Source: JAGGAG01 sp031402225 (GTDB lineage: Bacteria > Gemmatimonadota > Gemmatimonadetes > Gemmatimonadales > GWC2-71-9). From it: DNA of 64,000 nt. Location: the NCBI GenBank assembly GCA_031402225.1, contig JANNSD010000040.1, forward strand, positions 1 through 64,000, written 5' to 3'. Below the pieces are notes generated by a model. It had not been told where the DNA came from. It worked only from the letters and a program-made list of their open reading frames with translations, and made no database searches. Of the stretch, positions 1 to 8,089 are shown piece after piece. The stretch's first letter is position 1, and the number at the start of each line of letters is the position of its first letter. Position numbers and translations under genes: made by a program.

Positions 1-11
1 GGGGGGCGTAG

Positions 12-464
12 CTACCTCCGCACCCCCGCCGAGCGGCCCTTCCGCTGCCGTTCCTGCAGGTAGCCAACCCAGCGCTCCAGCAGGTCGAGGTCTCCCAGTT
101 CACCAGTGACGGCGAGGGTGCGACCGTCCCGCAACTTCAGCGGGGCCCGGTACAGGGCCGGATCAGAACCGGGGACCCCGTGGGCCTCACCGATTTCTTC
201 CAGCTCCACCAGCGGAATCGCCTCGAGCAGCGTATCGGGGCGCAGCAACAGCAGCGTGGCGCCCTCGACCAGCGCCGCCGGACCCCGCAGCTCCTGGTTG
301 TCGAAATCGAAAGTGGCCAGCACGCGCCAGTTGCTCGTGCCGATCGGAAAAGTACGGTTCGCTCGCATGCCTTGTGTTGGAGGCACTCGCGCGCCCCGCG
401 CTCCAGTCAGGATGGATACGAGCGCGGCCAATAGCAGGAAGCTTGCCGGAAACAGCGGCGACAT
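12..464 (-). CDS. Hypothetical secreted or membrane-anchored protein
   Basis: 150 aa product I do not recognise. It opens with a hydrophobic stretch (about residues 4-22, ending LVSILTGARG) that reads as a signal peptide or a single membrane anchor. The rest is a soluble domain with two stop-free strand-rich blocks, one around TFDFDNQELRG and one around YRAPLKLRDGRTLAVTG, and a basic C-terminus. The stop lies at the very edge of the window, so the downstream context is unseen. It runs in the same direction as the helicase gene that ends at 576, with about 110 nt between them. It could instead be a spurious frame, but the signal-like N-terminus argues that it is real. Confidence 0.5.
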   Translation of the reverse strand: MSPLFPASFLLLAALVSILTGARGARVPPTQGMRANRTFPIGTSNWRVLATFDFDNQELRGPAALVEGATLLLLRPDTLLEAIPLVELEEIGEAHGVPGSDPALYRAPLKLRDGRTLAVTGELGDLDLLERWVGYLQERQRKGRSAGVRR

Positions 465-575
465 CGTGACGCGCGTAACTCGCTGTCACAAGGTGGATTG
501 TGCGGGACTGTCCGGATCCTCCGTCAGGATTCGTGGTGCCTAACGTGCCCACCGTCGGGGACGTCGCGGTGGACA

Positions 576-3068
576 CTATTGCTTCCGTGGCTTCACCCGG
601 CGCGTGGGCGCTTCACTGAGCGGATCCTCCGGCCACACGTGCTTCGGATAGCGCCCCCTCAGGTCCTTCCGCACATCGTGATAGCTCGAGCGCCAGAATC
701 CGCCGAGGTCACGGGTCACCTGCACCGGACGGTGTGCCGGCGAGAGCAGGTGCAGCGTCAGCGGCACGCGGCCGCGCCCAATCGTGGGGGTGTCCGCGAG
801 CCCGAACATCTCCTGCAGCCGCACGGCCAGCACCGGGGAACCGGGATCAGCGTAGTCGATCGGCAGCCGCGACCCGGAGGGCACCTCGATGTGCGTCGGG
901 GCCTCGACGTCGAGTGCCTGCCGCTGCTGCCAGGTGAGATCGGCGAGCTGCAGCGCGGTGAAGTCGATCTTCCCCAGGTCGGCGAGTGCGCGCAGCCGGG
1001 TGGCGTGCGGCGCGAGCCAGTGCTCGAGCCGATCGAGCAGCGACGCATCCGACACCTCGGGCCACGACGCCGCATCGGTGTAGTGCAGGAACGTGAGGCG
1101 CGCGCGCAGGCCCAGGAATCCCTCGCTCCACGGAATGGCCGCAAACCCTGCACGCTGCAGGCCCTCCCTGAATGCGTGAGCGACGGCGGCGGGGTCAGGA
1201 TCGCGTACCATCCCCTCACCCAGCACGATGGCGCCGAGCCGGCGGATGCGCCGCGCCTGCACTCGCGCGGCATCGGTGTCCCACGTCACCTCCTCCCGCA
1301 CCACGACCTGCGACGCGAGATGGAGCTCGATGTCGTCGCGCGTCACCGGGGCCGCAAGGAAGATCCGGCTCTCGGCGCCACGGTCATCGAGATCGGTCGC
1401 CACAATGAACTCGGCGTCGGCCAGGGCGTGCGGCACCGCGAGCGTGGCGCCGCGGCCATTCCGCAGCAGGAACCGCGCGCTGCCCGGGCGCCGGTGCGCG
1501 ATGCGATCGGGATACGCCAACGCCAGCAGCAGTCCCGCTTCGTGGCTGTTCGAGGGCGCGGCACGCACACCGAGCTGCCGACGCAGGGCCTGTGCGTGGG
1601 TGCGGATGCGCTCGACCGATTCCCGCGCGACCCGCGCGCCATGTGCGAAGGCTGGAATGCTGCGCTGGGCCAGCAGGTCCAGCCGAATGCGCATGTCGGG
1701 ATCGGCGGGGCCGCCGTCGGCCCGAAGGATGTCCCGCTCCTCAACCAGGGCCGCAATATCGGTGGCGAGTGGCATCGCGTTGAGCGGCCCGGCGGCGATG
1801 ATCATGTGACCGAGCCTGGGATGCAGGCCCAGCTTGCCGAGCGCCTCCCCATGCGCGGTGATCCGGCCGGCATCGTCGACCGCGCTGAGATCACCGAGCA
1901 GCTGCCGGGCCTGTGACAGGTGCGCCGCTGGGGGTGCATCGAGCCAGCGCATCGATGACGCGTCCATGCCGGTGGATGCCAGCGTCAGTGCCAGCGGCGC
2001 CAGGTCGGCATCCACGATCTCTGGATCGTGGAAGGGCACGAGGCCGGCCTGATCGGGCTCGCTCCAGAGGCGATAGCAGACGCCGGGCGCCTGCCGCCCG
2101 GCCCGGCCCGCGCGCTGGGTGGCGCTCGCCCTCGAGACCCGCACCGTCTCCAGGCGCGTCATCCCGGTGCGCGCGGAGAAGCGCGGCACCCGCGACAGGC
2201 CCGCGTCCACCACCACCCGCACCCCATCGATGGTGAGGCTGGTTTCGGCGATGGACGTGGCGAGGATGACCTTGCGTCGGCCGGTGGCGTCGGGCCGGAG
2301 GGCCTGATCCTGCTGCGCGGGCGGAAGGTTGCCGTGCAGCGGTACGATCACGCTGTCGCCGCCGGCGAGCATCTCCTGCACTCGCCGGATCTCCCCCGCG
2401 CCCGGAAGGAAGACGAGCACATCGCCGTCGTCGTGTGCCAGTGCATCGCCCACCGCGCGCGCCACCCGCCCCTCGATGCGGCCATCATCCTGTTTCGCGG
2501 CGTAGCGAAGCTCCACAGGGAAGCTCCGCCCCACACTGCTCACGATCGGCGCGTCGCCAAGCAGCCGGCTCACCCGCTCGCCGTCGAGCGTCGCCGACAT
2601 CACCAGGAGCCGGAGTTCGGGTCGGAGGATCGCCTGGCTCTCGAGTGCCAGAGCCAGGCCGAAGTCGGCATGCAGGCTGCGTTCGTGGAATTCGTCGAAG
2701 ATGACCAGCCCGTATTCCTCGAGCGCGGGGTCGCTGCTGATCATCCGAGTGAGGATGCCCTCGGTGACCACCTCGATGCGGGTGCGGGGACCAACCCGGG
2801 TATCCAGTCGCGTGCGATAGCCGACGGTGGAGCCCGCCTCCTCGCCCAGCGAGCGGGCCATGTAGTGGGCCGCGGCACGCGCAGCCACGCGCCGGGGCTC
2901 CAGCATCACCACCTTCCGTCCGCCGAGCCAGGCCGCGTCGCGGACGGCCAGCGGCACCCGGGTGGTCTTGCCGGCGCCGGGCGGGGCCTGCAGCACCACG
3001 TTGGGCGCCTGGGCCAGGGCCGCGCGAAGTTCGTCCAGCACGGCGTCGATGGGCAGGGTCGTCTCCAC
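576..3068 (-). CDS. hrpB: ATP-dependent helicase HrpB
   Basis: DEAH/RHA-type superfamily 2 helicase of the HrpB family; its physiological RNA substrate in most bacteria is unclear. Visible motifs in order: Walker A (APPGAGKTT, about residue 30), a DEAH-box variant DEFH (IFDEFHERS, about 122), SAT (MSATLDG), then the helicase-C motifs around ATSIAETSLT and QRAGRAGR, followed by HA2 and the HrpB-specific C-terminus. The frame is open further upstream to 3527, but those residues would cross the divergent TonB-domain gene, so I place the start at the GTG at 3068 (VETTLPIDAVLDELR). This gives 830 aa, normal for the family. The start faces the lipoprotein gene at 3117 across only 48 nt, so both promoters must share that gap. 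Confidence 0.93.
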   Translation of the reverse strand: METTLPIDAVLDELRAALAQAPNVVLQAPPGAGKTTRVPLAVRDAAWLGGRKVVMLEPRRVAARAAAHYMARSLGEEAGSTVGYRTRLDTRVGPRTRIEVVTEGILTRMISSDPALEEYGLVIFDEFHERSLHADFGLALALESQAILRPELRLLVMSATLDGERVSRLLGDAPIVSSVGRSFPVELRYAAKQDDGRIEGRVARAVGDALAHDDGDVLVFLPGAGEIRRVQEMLAGGDSVIVPLHGNLPPAQQDQALRPDATGRRKVILATSIAETSLTIDGVRVVVDAGLSRVPRFSARTGMTRLETVRVSRASATQRAGRAGRQAPGVCYRLWSEPDQAGLVPFHDPEIVDADLAPLALTLASTGMDASSMRWLDAPPAAHLSQARQLLGDLSAVDDAGRITAHGEALGKLGLHPRLGHMIIAAGPLNAMPLATDIAALVEERDILRADGGPADPDMRIRLDLLAQRSIPAFAHGARVARESVERIRTHAQALRRQLGVRAAPSNSHEAGLLLALAYPDRIAHRRPGSARFLLRNGRGATLAVPHALADAEFIVATDLDDRGAESRIFLAAPVTRDDIELHLASQVVVREEVTWDTDAARVQARRIRRLGAIVLGEGMVRDPDPAAVAHAFREGLQRAGFAAIPWSEGFLGLRARLTFLHYTDAASWPEVSDASLLDRLEHWLAPHATRLRALADLGKIDFTALQLADLTWQQRQALDVEAPTHIEVPSGSRLPIDYADPGSPVLAVRLQEMFGLADTPTIGRGRVPLTLHLLSPAHRPVQVTRDLGGFWRSSYHDVRKDLRGRYPKHVWPEDPLSEAPTRRVKPRKQ

Positions 3069-3116
3069 CCGACCAATGTAGGGGCGCCCCCACGCCAGCG
3101 GCGCTAACTTGCCCCC

Positions 3117-3521
3117 ATGAACCGCCCACTGATATTCCTCGTGGTGCTTGCCGCCTGTTCCGGCAAGGGAGACGGCACCGTCAACCTGCCGTCGCGTCCG
3201 GTCGAGGGACCCCGGGCGACCGAGCTGCCCCCGGTGCCGCTCAACCCGAATTCGCCGGTGGACTATCCCCCGGCGTTGGCGGCCCAGGGAATTGAGGGAA
3301 CGGTGCTGCTGAGGCTGGTGGTGGATACCGGTGGCACGCTGATTCAGGACTCCACCCGGGTGGCTGAGTCGAGCGGCTATCCCGCGCTCGACAGCGCGGC
3401 GCTGCAGGCGGCGCCTTCCCTTCGGTACGCCCCGGCAGAGCGCGATGGCGCCAGGGTCGCCATGGCGTTCCTGCAGCCGATCTACTTTCGCACACCGCAG
3501 GGCCGTGGAGTCACGCCATGA
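3117..3521 (+). CDS. Lipoprotein with TonB C-terminal-like domain
   Basis: 134 aa. The N-terminus is a lipoprotein signal with lipobox LAAC (residues 11-14), so the mature protein should be lipid-anchored in the periplasm. The remainder matches the C-terminal domain of energy-transducer TonB proteins: YPPALAAQGIEGTVLLRLVVDTGG followed by SSGYPALDSAALQAAPSLRYAPA. The N-terminal membrane helix and Pro-rich spacer of a true TonB are absent, so it may act as a small partner or scaffold rather than as an energy transducer (inference). Its stop overlaps the start of the cystathionine synthase gene by 4 nt (ATGA), which implies translational coupling. Confidence 0.8.
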   Translation: MNRPLIFLVVLAACSGKGDGTVNLPSRPVEGPRATELPPVPLNPNSPVDYPPALAAQGIEGTVLLRLVVDTGGTLIQDSTRVAESSGYPALDSAALQAAPSLRYAPAERDGARVAMAFLQPIYFRTPQGRGVTP

Positions 3522-4915
3522 CCGCACAGCACCTCACGCCGTACGAAAACGTGCTCGACACCATCGGGTGGACGCCGCTGATCCGTCTCGGCCGTATCGG
3601 CGCCGGCCTCCGGACGCCGATCTACGGCAAGGCGGAGTACGCCAACCCCGGGGGGTCGGTGAAGGACCGCATCGGGCTCGCGATGATCGAGGCGGCCGAA
3701 CAGAGCGGCGCACTCAAGCCGGGCGGGGTGATCGTCGAGGGCACGAGCGGGAACACCGGCGTCGGACTGGCGATTGCGGCGGCGCTCCGGGGATACCGCT
3801 GCATCTTCACCCTGCCGGACAAGATGTCGCAGGAGAAGGTGCGGCTGCTGCGGGCATATGGCGCCGAAGTGGTGGTGACACCCACCGCGGTACCCGCCGA
3901 CCATCCCGACAACTACATCATGAAGGCGAAGCAGATCGTCCACGATACACCCGGCGCGATCCTCGCCAACCAGCACTACAACCAGGTCAATCCTGAGGCG
4001 CACTACCGGACCACCGGCCCCGAGATCTGGCAGCAGACCGGCGGCAGGGTGACCCACTTCGTGGCGGGCGCTGGCACTGGTGGCACCATCAGCGGCGCCG
4101 GCAAGTACCTCAAGGAGCAGAACCCGAAGATCCGCATCATCGCCGGTGATCCCATCGGCTCGCTGGTCACGGAGTACGCCCGTACCGGCGTGATGGAGCA
4201 GGGTTCCGGCGCGCCGTACAAGGTGGAGGGCATCGGCGGCGACAAGGTGTCGAGCACGATCTGGTTCGATACCATCGACGAGTGGCGGCAGGCCTCGGAT
4301 CGCGTCTCGATGATGATGGCCCGGCGCCTCGCGCGCGAAGAGGGCATCCTCGTCGGCGGCTCGGCGGGCCTCAACGTTGCAGTGGCGCTCGACCTTGCGC
4401 GCGAGCTCGACGATCCTGACGCGTATGTCGTCACCATCCTGTGCGACACCGGCGAGCGCTACCTGTCCAAGACCTTCAACGATGATTGGATGCAGGAGAA
4501 CCAGCTTCTGGACCGCCCCCAGGCCACGGTGGAGCAACTACTGCTCCTGCGCCGCCCGACGAGTGCGCCGGCGCTGGTGCAGGTGGCGCCCGCGGCGGCC
4601 GTGCGCCAGGCCCTCAACCTGATGAGCAGCTGGGAAGTGAGCCAGATTCCCGTCATCGAGAACGGCGAGCCGGTGGGCGGACTGGTGGAATCGGCGCTCA
4701 TGACGCGCGCATTGGCGCAGCCGGCGCTGCTGGACCGTCCGGTGCGGGAGGTCATGGACCCGCCCTTTCCGGTGGTGGAGCACACCTTCCCCACTGACCG
4801 GCTCGCCCCGATGCTGACCCGGGAGAACCCCGCCGCACTGGTCCGGAAGGACGGTACCCTCATCGGCATCGTGAGCCGGTATGATGTCCTGCAGCAGTTG
4901 ATCGGAACCAGATAA
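3518..4915 (+). CDS. Cystathionine beta-synthase (PLP domain plus CBS pair)
   Basis: 465 aa fold-type II PLP enzyme that joins serine (or O-acetylserine) and homocysteine, in transsulfuration or cysteine synthesis. The PLP lysine is in GGSVKDR (Lys49), the substrate loop is EGTSGNTG (about 74-81) and the phosphate loop is GAGTGGT (about 184). A tandem CBS domain pair occupies about residues 345-460, ending IGIVSRYDVLQQLIG; that pair separates it from simple cysteine synthases CysK and CysM and suggests allosteric control by adenosyl ligands. It follows the TonB-domain lipoprotein with a 4 nt overlap and precedes ddl by 6 nt. O-acetylserine-dependent activity cannot be excluded from sequence. 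Confidence 0.9.
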   Translation: MTAQHLTPYENVLDTIGWTPLIRLGRIGAGLRTPIYGKAEYANPGGSVKDRIGLAMIEAAEQSGALKPGGVIVEGTSGNTGVGLAIAAALRGYRCIFTLPDKMSQEKVRLLRAYGAEVVVTPTAVPADHPDNYIMKAKQIVHDTPGAILANQHYNQVNPEAHYRTTGPEIWQQTGGRVTHFVAGAGTGGTISGAGKYLKEQNPKIRIIAGDPIGSLVTEYARTGVMEQGSGAPYKVEGIGGDKVSSTIWFDTIDEWRQASDRVSMMMARRLAREEGILVGGSAGLNVAVALDLARELDDPDAYVVTILCDTGERYLSKTFNDDWMQENQLLDRPQATVEQLLLLRRPTSAPALVQVAPAAAVRQALNLMSSWEVSQIPVIENGEPVGGLVESALMTRALAQPALLDRPVREVMDPPFPVVEHTFPTDRLAPMLTRENPAALVRKDGTLIGIVSRYDVLQQLIGTR

Positions 4916-4921
4916 CTCCAC

Positions 4922-5935
4922 ATGCGGATAACAGTCCTCACCGGCGGCACGTCCGCCGAGCGTGATGTTGCACTCGCGTCTGCCGTGCAAGTCGTTGCGG
5001 CCCTGCGAAGTATTGGACACCAGGTGGCCGTGGTGGACACGGCGCGGGGCTACATCCCCGAGGCAGACGAGGCCCAGTTGATGTCCGCGTCGGTGGGTGC
5101 GGCGCCGCCATCGGTGGCCCAGCTCGAGGCGCTGGAGCACGGGCTCCTGCTCAGCGGGCTGGCGAGTCTCGCCGCCGTGCGTGAGGCCGAGGTACTCTTC
5201 CTGGCGCTGCATGGAGGCCACGGCGAAGACGGCACACTCCAGACCATTCTGGACATGATCGGGGTACCGTATACGGGGAGCGGCCCCATAGGGAGCGCCA
5301 TGGCGATGGACAAGGACATTGCCAAGCGCCTGTTTCGTGATGCGGGGATCCCCACCGCCCGGTTTCTCATGGCGCCGGCCACCGTGCAGGACGTGGAGTC
5401 CCAGCTTGGCTGGCCGGTGGTGGTCAAGCCATCGAAGCAGGGATCAACGGTCGGGCTGACGGTGGTACGCTCCGCAGGGAAGCTGGCGGCGGCCATCGAG
5501 GAGGCCCGCCGCCATGACGACGAGGTGATGATCGAGGCCTTCGTGCCGGGGCGCGAGCTGACTGTCGGTATTCTGGACGGGGTGGCCCTCCCGGTGGGAG
5601 AGGTCATTCCACGGCACGAGATTTTCGATTATGAATGCAAGTATACGCCCGGCATGTCGGAGGAAATCTTCCCGGCGGATCTTCCGGTCGAAATTGCTGC
5701 CGAATGCGGGCGGCTTGGGCTGGCGGCGCACCGCGTGCTCAAGCTCGGCGGGTACTCCCGGGTAGACTTTCGCTTGACACCGTCGGGTGAGGCCTTCTGT
5801 TTAGAGGTGAATACCCTTCCCGGCATGACCGCGACGAGCCTGCTTCCACAGTCGGCGCGCGCGGCGGGAATCGGATTCCCTGAACTGTGCGACCGTATCT
5901 GTCGGTCGGCGATAGGCACCAGGAAGCCCAGGTAG
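4922..5935 (+). CDS. ddl: D-alanine--D-alanine ligase
   Basis: 337 aa ATP-grasp ligase that makes D-Ala-D-Ala for peptidoglycan in the cytoplasm. The N-terminus (MRITVLTGGTSAERDVALASA) is the family's substrate-binding fingerprint. Other recognisable blocks are ALHGGHGEDG, GVPYTGSG, the ATP-grasp lysine regions (MDKDIAKRLF and VVKPSKQGSTVG) and the metal-binding end CLEVNTLPGMTATSLLPQSA. Length is close to the usual 300-370 aa. It starts 6 nt after the cystathionine synthase stop, so the genes are probably co-transcribed, though no functional link is obvious. Confidence 0.96.
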   Translation: MRITVLTGGTSAERDVALASAVQVVAALRSIGHQVAVVDTARGYIPEADEAQLMSASVGAAPPSVAQLEALEHGLLLSGLASLAAVREAEVLFLALHGGHGEDGTLQTILDMIGVPYTGSGPIGSAMAMDKDIAKRLFRDAGIPTARFLMAPATVQDVESQLGWPVVVKPSKQGSTVGLTVVRSAGKLAAAIEEARRHDDEVMIEAFVPGRELTVGILDGVALPVGEVIPRHEIFDYECKYTPGMSEEIFPADLPVEIAAECGRLGLAAHRVLKLGGYSRVDFRLTPSGEAFCLEVNTLPGMTATSLLPQSARAAGIGFPELCDRICRSAIGTRKPR

Positions 5936-5949
5936 AGAGGCGGGCAGGT

Positions 5950-6807
5950 ATGCAGGCGATCTCCCATCCCCGGATGACCCCGTGGGTCTTGCGGCTCATC
6001 TTCGCGAACGCGGCGGTGTTGCTGCTGCTGGATACGCTGCTCACCTCGGACAGTGCGTACCGTGCGCTTGCGTTCGATCCAGCCACTGCCCTGAGCCGTC
6101 CGTGGACATTCGTCACCTACATGTTCGTGCACGCGGACCTGCTGCACCTGCTCGCCAACTCTCTCGGCCTGTGGATGCTGGGGTCGGCGGTGGAGCAGCG
6201 CCTGGGCGGTGAGAAATTCCTGCTGTACTACCTCTATTGCGGGGTGGGGGCAGCGGCCTTCGCGCTGATCCTCTCCCGGTTTGCGGTCGTGACGCCCTTC
6301 GTGGGTGCGTCCGGCGCGGTGCTCGGCCTGGCGGTAGCGCTTGCGGTCCTCTGGCCTGACGCCGAGATGATCATTTTCCCGATTCCCGTCCCCATGAAGG
6401 CGCGCACCCTCGCGATTGTGCTGGTGGGGTTCAACGCCATCATGGCCCTGCCGTTCCTGCGCGGCAATTCCAGCGTTGCGTACGAGGCGCACCTCGGGGG
6501 CGCGCTGTTCGGCTATCTCTTCTTCCGTCTCCAGTCCATCGGCCCCGAGAACACCGTTCCCCGGCGATCGGCGCCGCGGCCCGTCATGGTGCAGCCCGGT
6601 GCCGCCGAGGCGGAGCGATCGCGCCGTATTCCCGCGGCGGCGGCGGCGGCATCGATCCCGGCGCGGGGCGGTGAGGCCGATCCCGTCGCCCGCGAGATGG
6701 ACCGCGTGCTCGACAAGATCAGCGCCGAGGGCCTGGCGAGCCTGACGCCGGACGAGCGCCGCTTCCTCGACGACATAGCCAAGCAGAAGAGACAGCAGCT
6801 GCACTGA
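5950..6807 (+). CDS. Rhomboid family intramembrane serine protease
   Basis: 285 aa polytopic membrane protein. The catalytic dyad is visible: Ser121 in GASG and His181 in AHLGGALFGYLF. The conserved HADLLHLLANSLGLW segment (about 61-75) is also present. About six transmembrane segments end near residue 195, followed by a roughly 90-residue cytosolic tail with Ala- and Arg-rich sequence that is not part of the core fold. The frame is open back to 5887, but the upstream 21 residues overlap the ddl end and are polar, so I choose the ATG at 5950 (MQAISHPRMTPW), preceded by a purine-rich stretch. The substrate is unknown. A tandem heptamer array begins directly after the stop. Confidence 0.9.
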   Translation: MQAISHPRMTPWVLRLIFANAAVLLLLDTLLTSDSAYRALAFDPATALSRPWTFVTYMFVHADLLHLLANSLGLWMLGSAVEQRLGGEKFLLYYLYCGVGAAAFALILSRFAVVTPFVGASGAVLGLAVALAVLWPDAEMIIFPIPVPMKARTLAIVLVGFNAIMALPFLRGNSSVAYEAHLGGALFGYLFFRLQSIGPENTVPRRSAPRPVMVQPGAAEAERSRRIPAAAAAASIPARGGEADPVAREMDRVLDKISAEGLASLTPDERRFLDDIAKQKRQQLH

Positions 6808-6877
6808 AGTCGTGAGTCGTGAGTCATGAGTCGTGAGTACAGATTGAGTCATCACTCACGACTCAGGACTCGCGACC
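6808..6877. repeat. Heptamer array AGTCRTG x4 with inverted arm
   Basis: Immediately after the rhomboid stop, AGTCRTG repeats four times (6808-6835). After a short spacer the reverse complement of the same motif appears (ACTCACGACTC within 6853-6864, then GGACTCGCGA), so transcripts could fold into a long hairpin. The setting, between two co-directional genes, would suit a terminator, but no T-tract follows. It belongs to the same GAGTCGT unit type as the arrays at 9821, 23161, 38750 and 49296. Confidence 0.85.
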
Positions 6878-6920
6878 AGCGGGCTCTTGCCTACGTAGCG
6901 CGCATCTCATATCGTGCACC

Positions 6921-7865
6921 GTGCTCATCAACCTCGTGCCGGAATTTCTCGCGCTGATCAATGCGCCGGACAGCGAGGCCTCCTACCGATCCTTCCACGC
7001 CGCCCATCGCCCGCTCCTCGACGCCTACTGGCGCAACTACGTGCTCGACCCCGACAGTCTGCCAGCGGTCGAGGTCATCCAGGCCGCACTGCGGGCAGAC
7101 CGTCGTGACCTCTACGCGCTGATCGAATCGGTGGACCTCGAGCGGGTCGCCGAGGAGACGATCGCGCGGGCGATCGACGTCCTGGGCATCGAGCAGCCCA
7201 CGGATGTGGTGTTGATGGTGGGGATGGGCGCCGCGAACGCTGGCGAGCTGGTCGTCAATGGCCGCGGGGTCGCATTCATCTGCCTGGAGCACTTCACCGG
7301 GCGGGTCAATCCCGAGACCTACGGTCTGGGCCTCGGACCGGAGCTGCTTCCCCTGTGGATCGGGCATGAACTGGCGCACACAGTCCGGTACACCGCGGCC
7401 GGGAGCCGCAGCGACATCAGCCGGATCGTCCGCGACTCGAGGGGCTACTACGACTACTGGGAGGTCGGGAGCCGGGCGACCCTGCGGGAGCTGCTGGTCA
7501 ACGAGGGGCTTGCGGTGCATGCTGCGCAGGCGGTGGCGCCGGGCTTTCGCGCCTCCGACTACTTCGGCTATCCCCGGCGGCTCTACGTTCGCCTGCGCGA
7601 ACTCGAGGCGTTCCTGCGGCGTGCGGCGGCACCGGACATCGATCGAGCAGGCCTGGGGCTCCGGCTGCGGTACCTCTCGGGTGGCATGAGCCCGGCGGCA
7701 CGATTGGTGGCGGGTCGCGTCATTCCCGAGCGGGCTGGCTATTACCTGGGCTACCGACTCACCGAAGCGCTGGTGTCTGAGCGCGGCATCGCAGCGTCGC
7801 TGCTGGCGGGAGCAGACGAGGCGCGAGAGGCGGAGGAGAGGGCCGGGGGAGTCAGAACGGCGTAA
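6921..7865 (+). CDS. Putative zinc metalloprotease (HExxH, DUF2268-like)
   Basis: 314 aa with no signal peptide. A zincin motif HELAH lies at about residue 151-155 (LWIGHELAHTVRYT), followed about 40 residues later by NEGLAVHAAQ, whose Glu could be the third zinc ligand as in gluzincins. This arrangement resembles the DUF2268 group of predicted Zn-proteases, but I cannot confirm the family by search. The ends are helical and have no known domain. The start is a GTG at 6921. It is followed 18 nt later by the CDGSH gene. Confidence is good that it is a real gene and moderate that it is a protease. Confidence 0.7.
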   Translation: MLINLVPEFLALINAPDSEASYRSFHAAHRPLLDAYWRNYVLDPDSLPAVEVIQAALRADRRDLYALIESVDLERVAEETIARAIDVLGIEQPTDVVLMVGMGAANAGELVVNGRGVAFICLEHFTGRVNPETYGLGLGPELLPLWIGHELAHTVRYTAAGSRSDISRIVRDSRGYYDYWEVGSRATLRELLVNEGLAVHAAQAVAPGFRASDYFGYPRRLYVRLRELEAFLRRAAAPDIDRAGLGLRLRYLSGGMSPAARLVAGRVIPERAGYYLGYRLTEALVSERGIAASLLAGADEAREAEERAGGVRTA

Positions 7866-7883
7866 ACCGTTTACGTTGCTTGC

Positions 7884-8084
7884 ATGTCAGACTCGGCCGA
7901 CACCCCAGTCAAGATCACCTGGAAGCCATCCGGCCCGCTCGTCATCGAGGGGCCCGTGACCATTCTGGACAACGAGGGTACTCCGATGGAGCCGCCGCCC
8001 GCGAAGCACCCGGGCCAGGTCAAGCTCTGCGGGTGCGGACTGTCCAGGACCCGGCCGTTCTGCGACGGCTCGCACAAGCGATAG
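7884..8084 (+). CDS. CDGSH-type iron-sulfur domain protein
   Basis: 66 aa, essentially one CDGSH domain. The C-x-C-x2-S-x3-P-x-C-D-G-S-H signature is complete (Cys49, Cys51, Cys60, His64), which in known members coordinates a redox-active [2Fe-2S] cluster with three Cys and one His. The upstream part (VKITWKPSGPLVIEGPVTI) is the usual strand pair before the motif. There is no membrane anchor, so it should be cytosolic. It lies 18 nt downstream of the putative metalloprotease and ends 5 nt from the convergent yidC stop. Whether it transfers electrons or clusters is not shown by sequence. Confidence 0.9.
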   Translation: MSDSADTPVKITWKPSGPLVIEGPVTILDNEGTPMEPPPAKHPGQVKLCGCGLSRTRPFCDGSHKR

Positions 8085-8089
8085 CCCGC

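Noticed and set aside
498..3107. Long plus-strand frames opposite hrpB
   Set aside because: Antisense frames of a high-GC gene; their products are Arg/Pro/Ala-rich without domains, while the minus strand has all helicase motifs.
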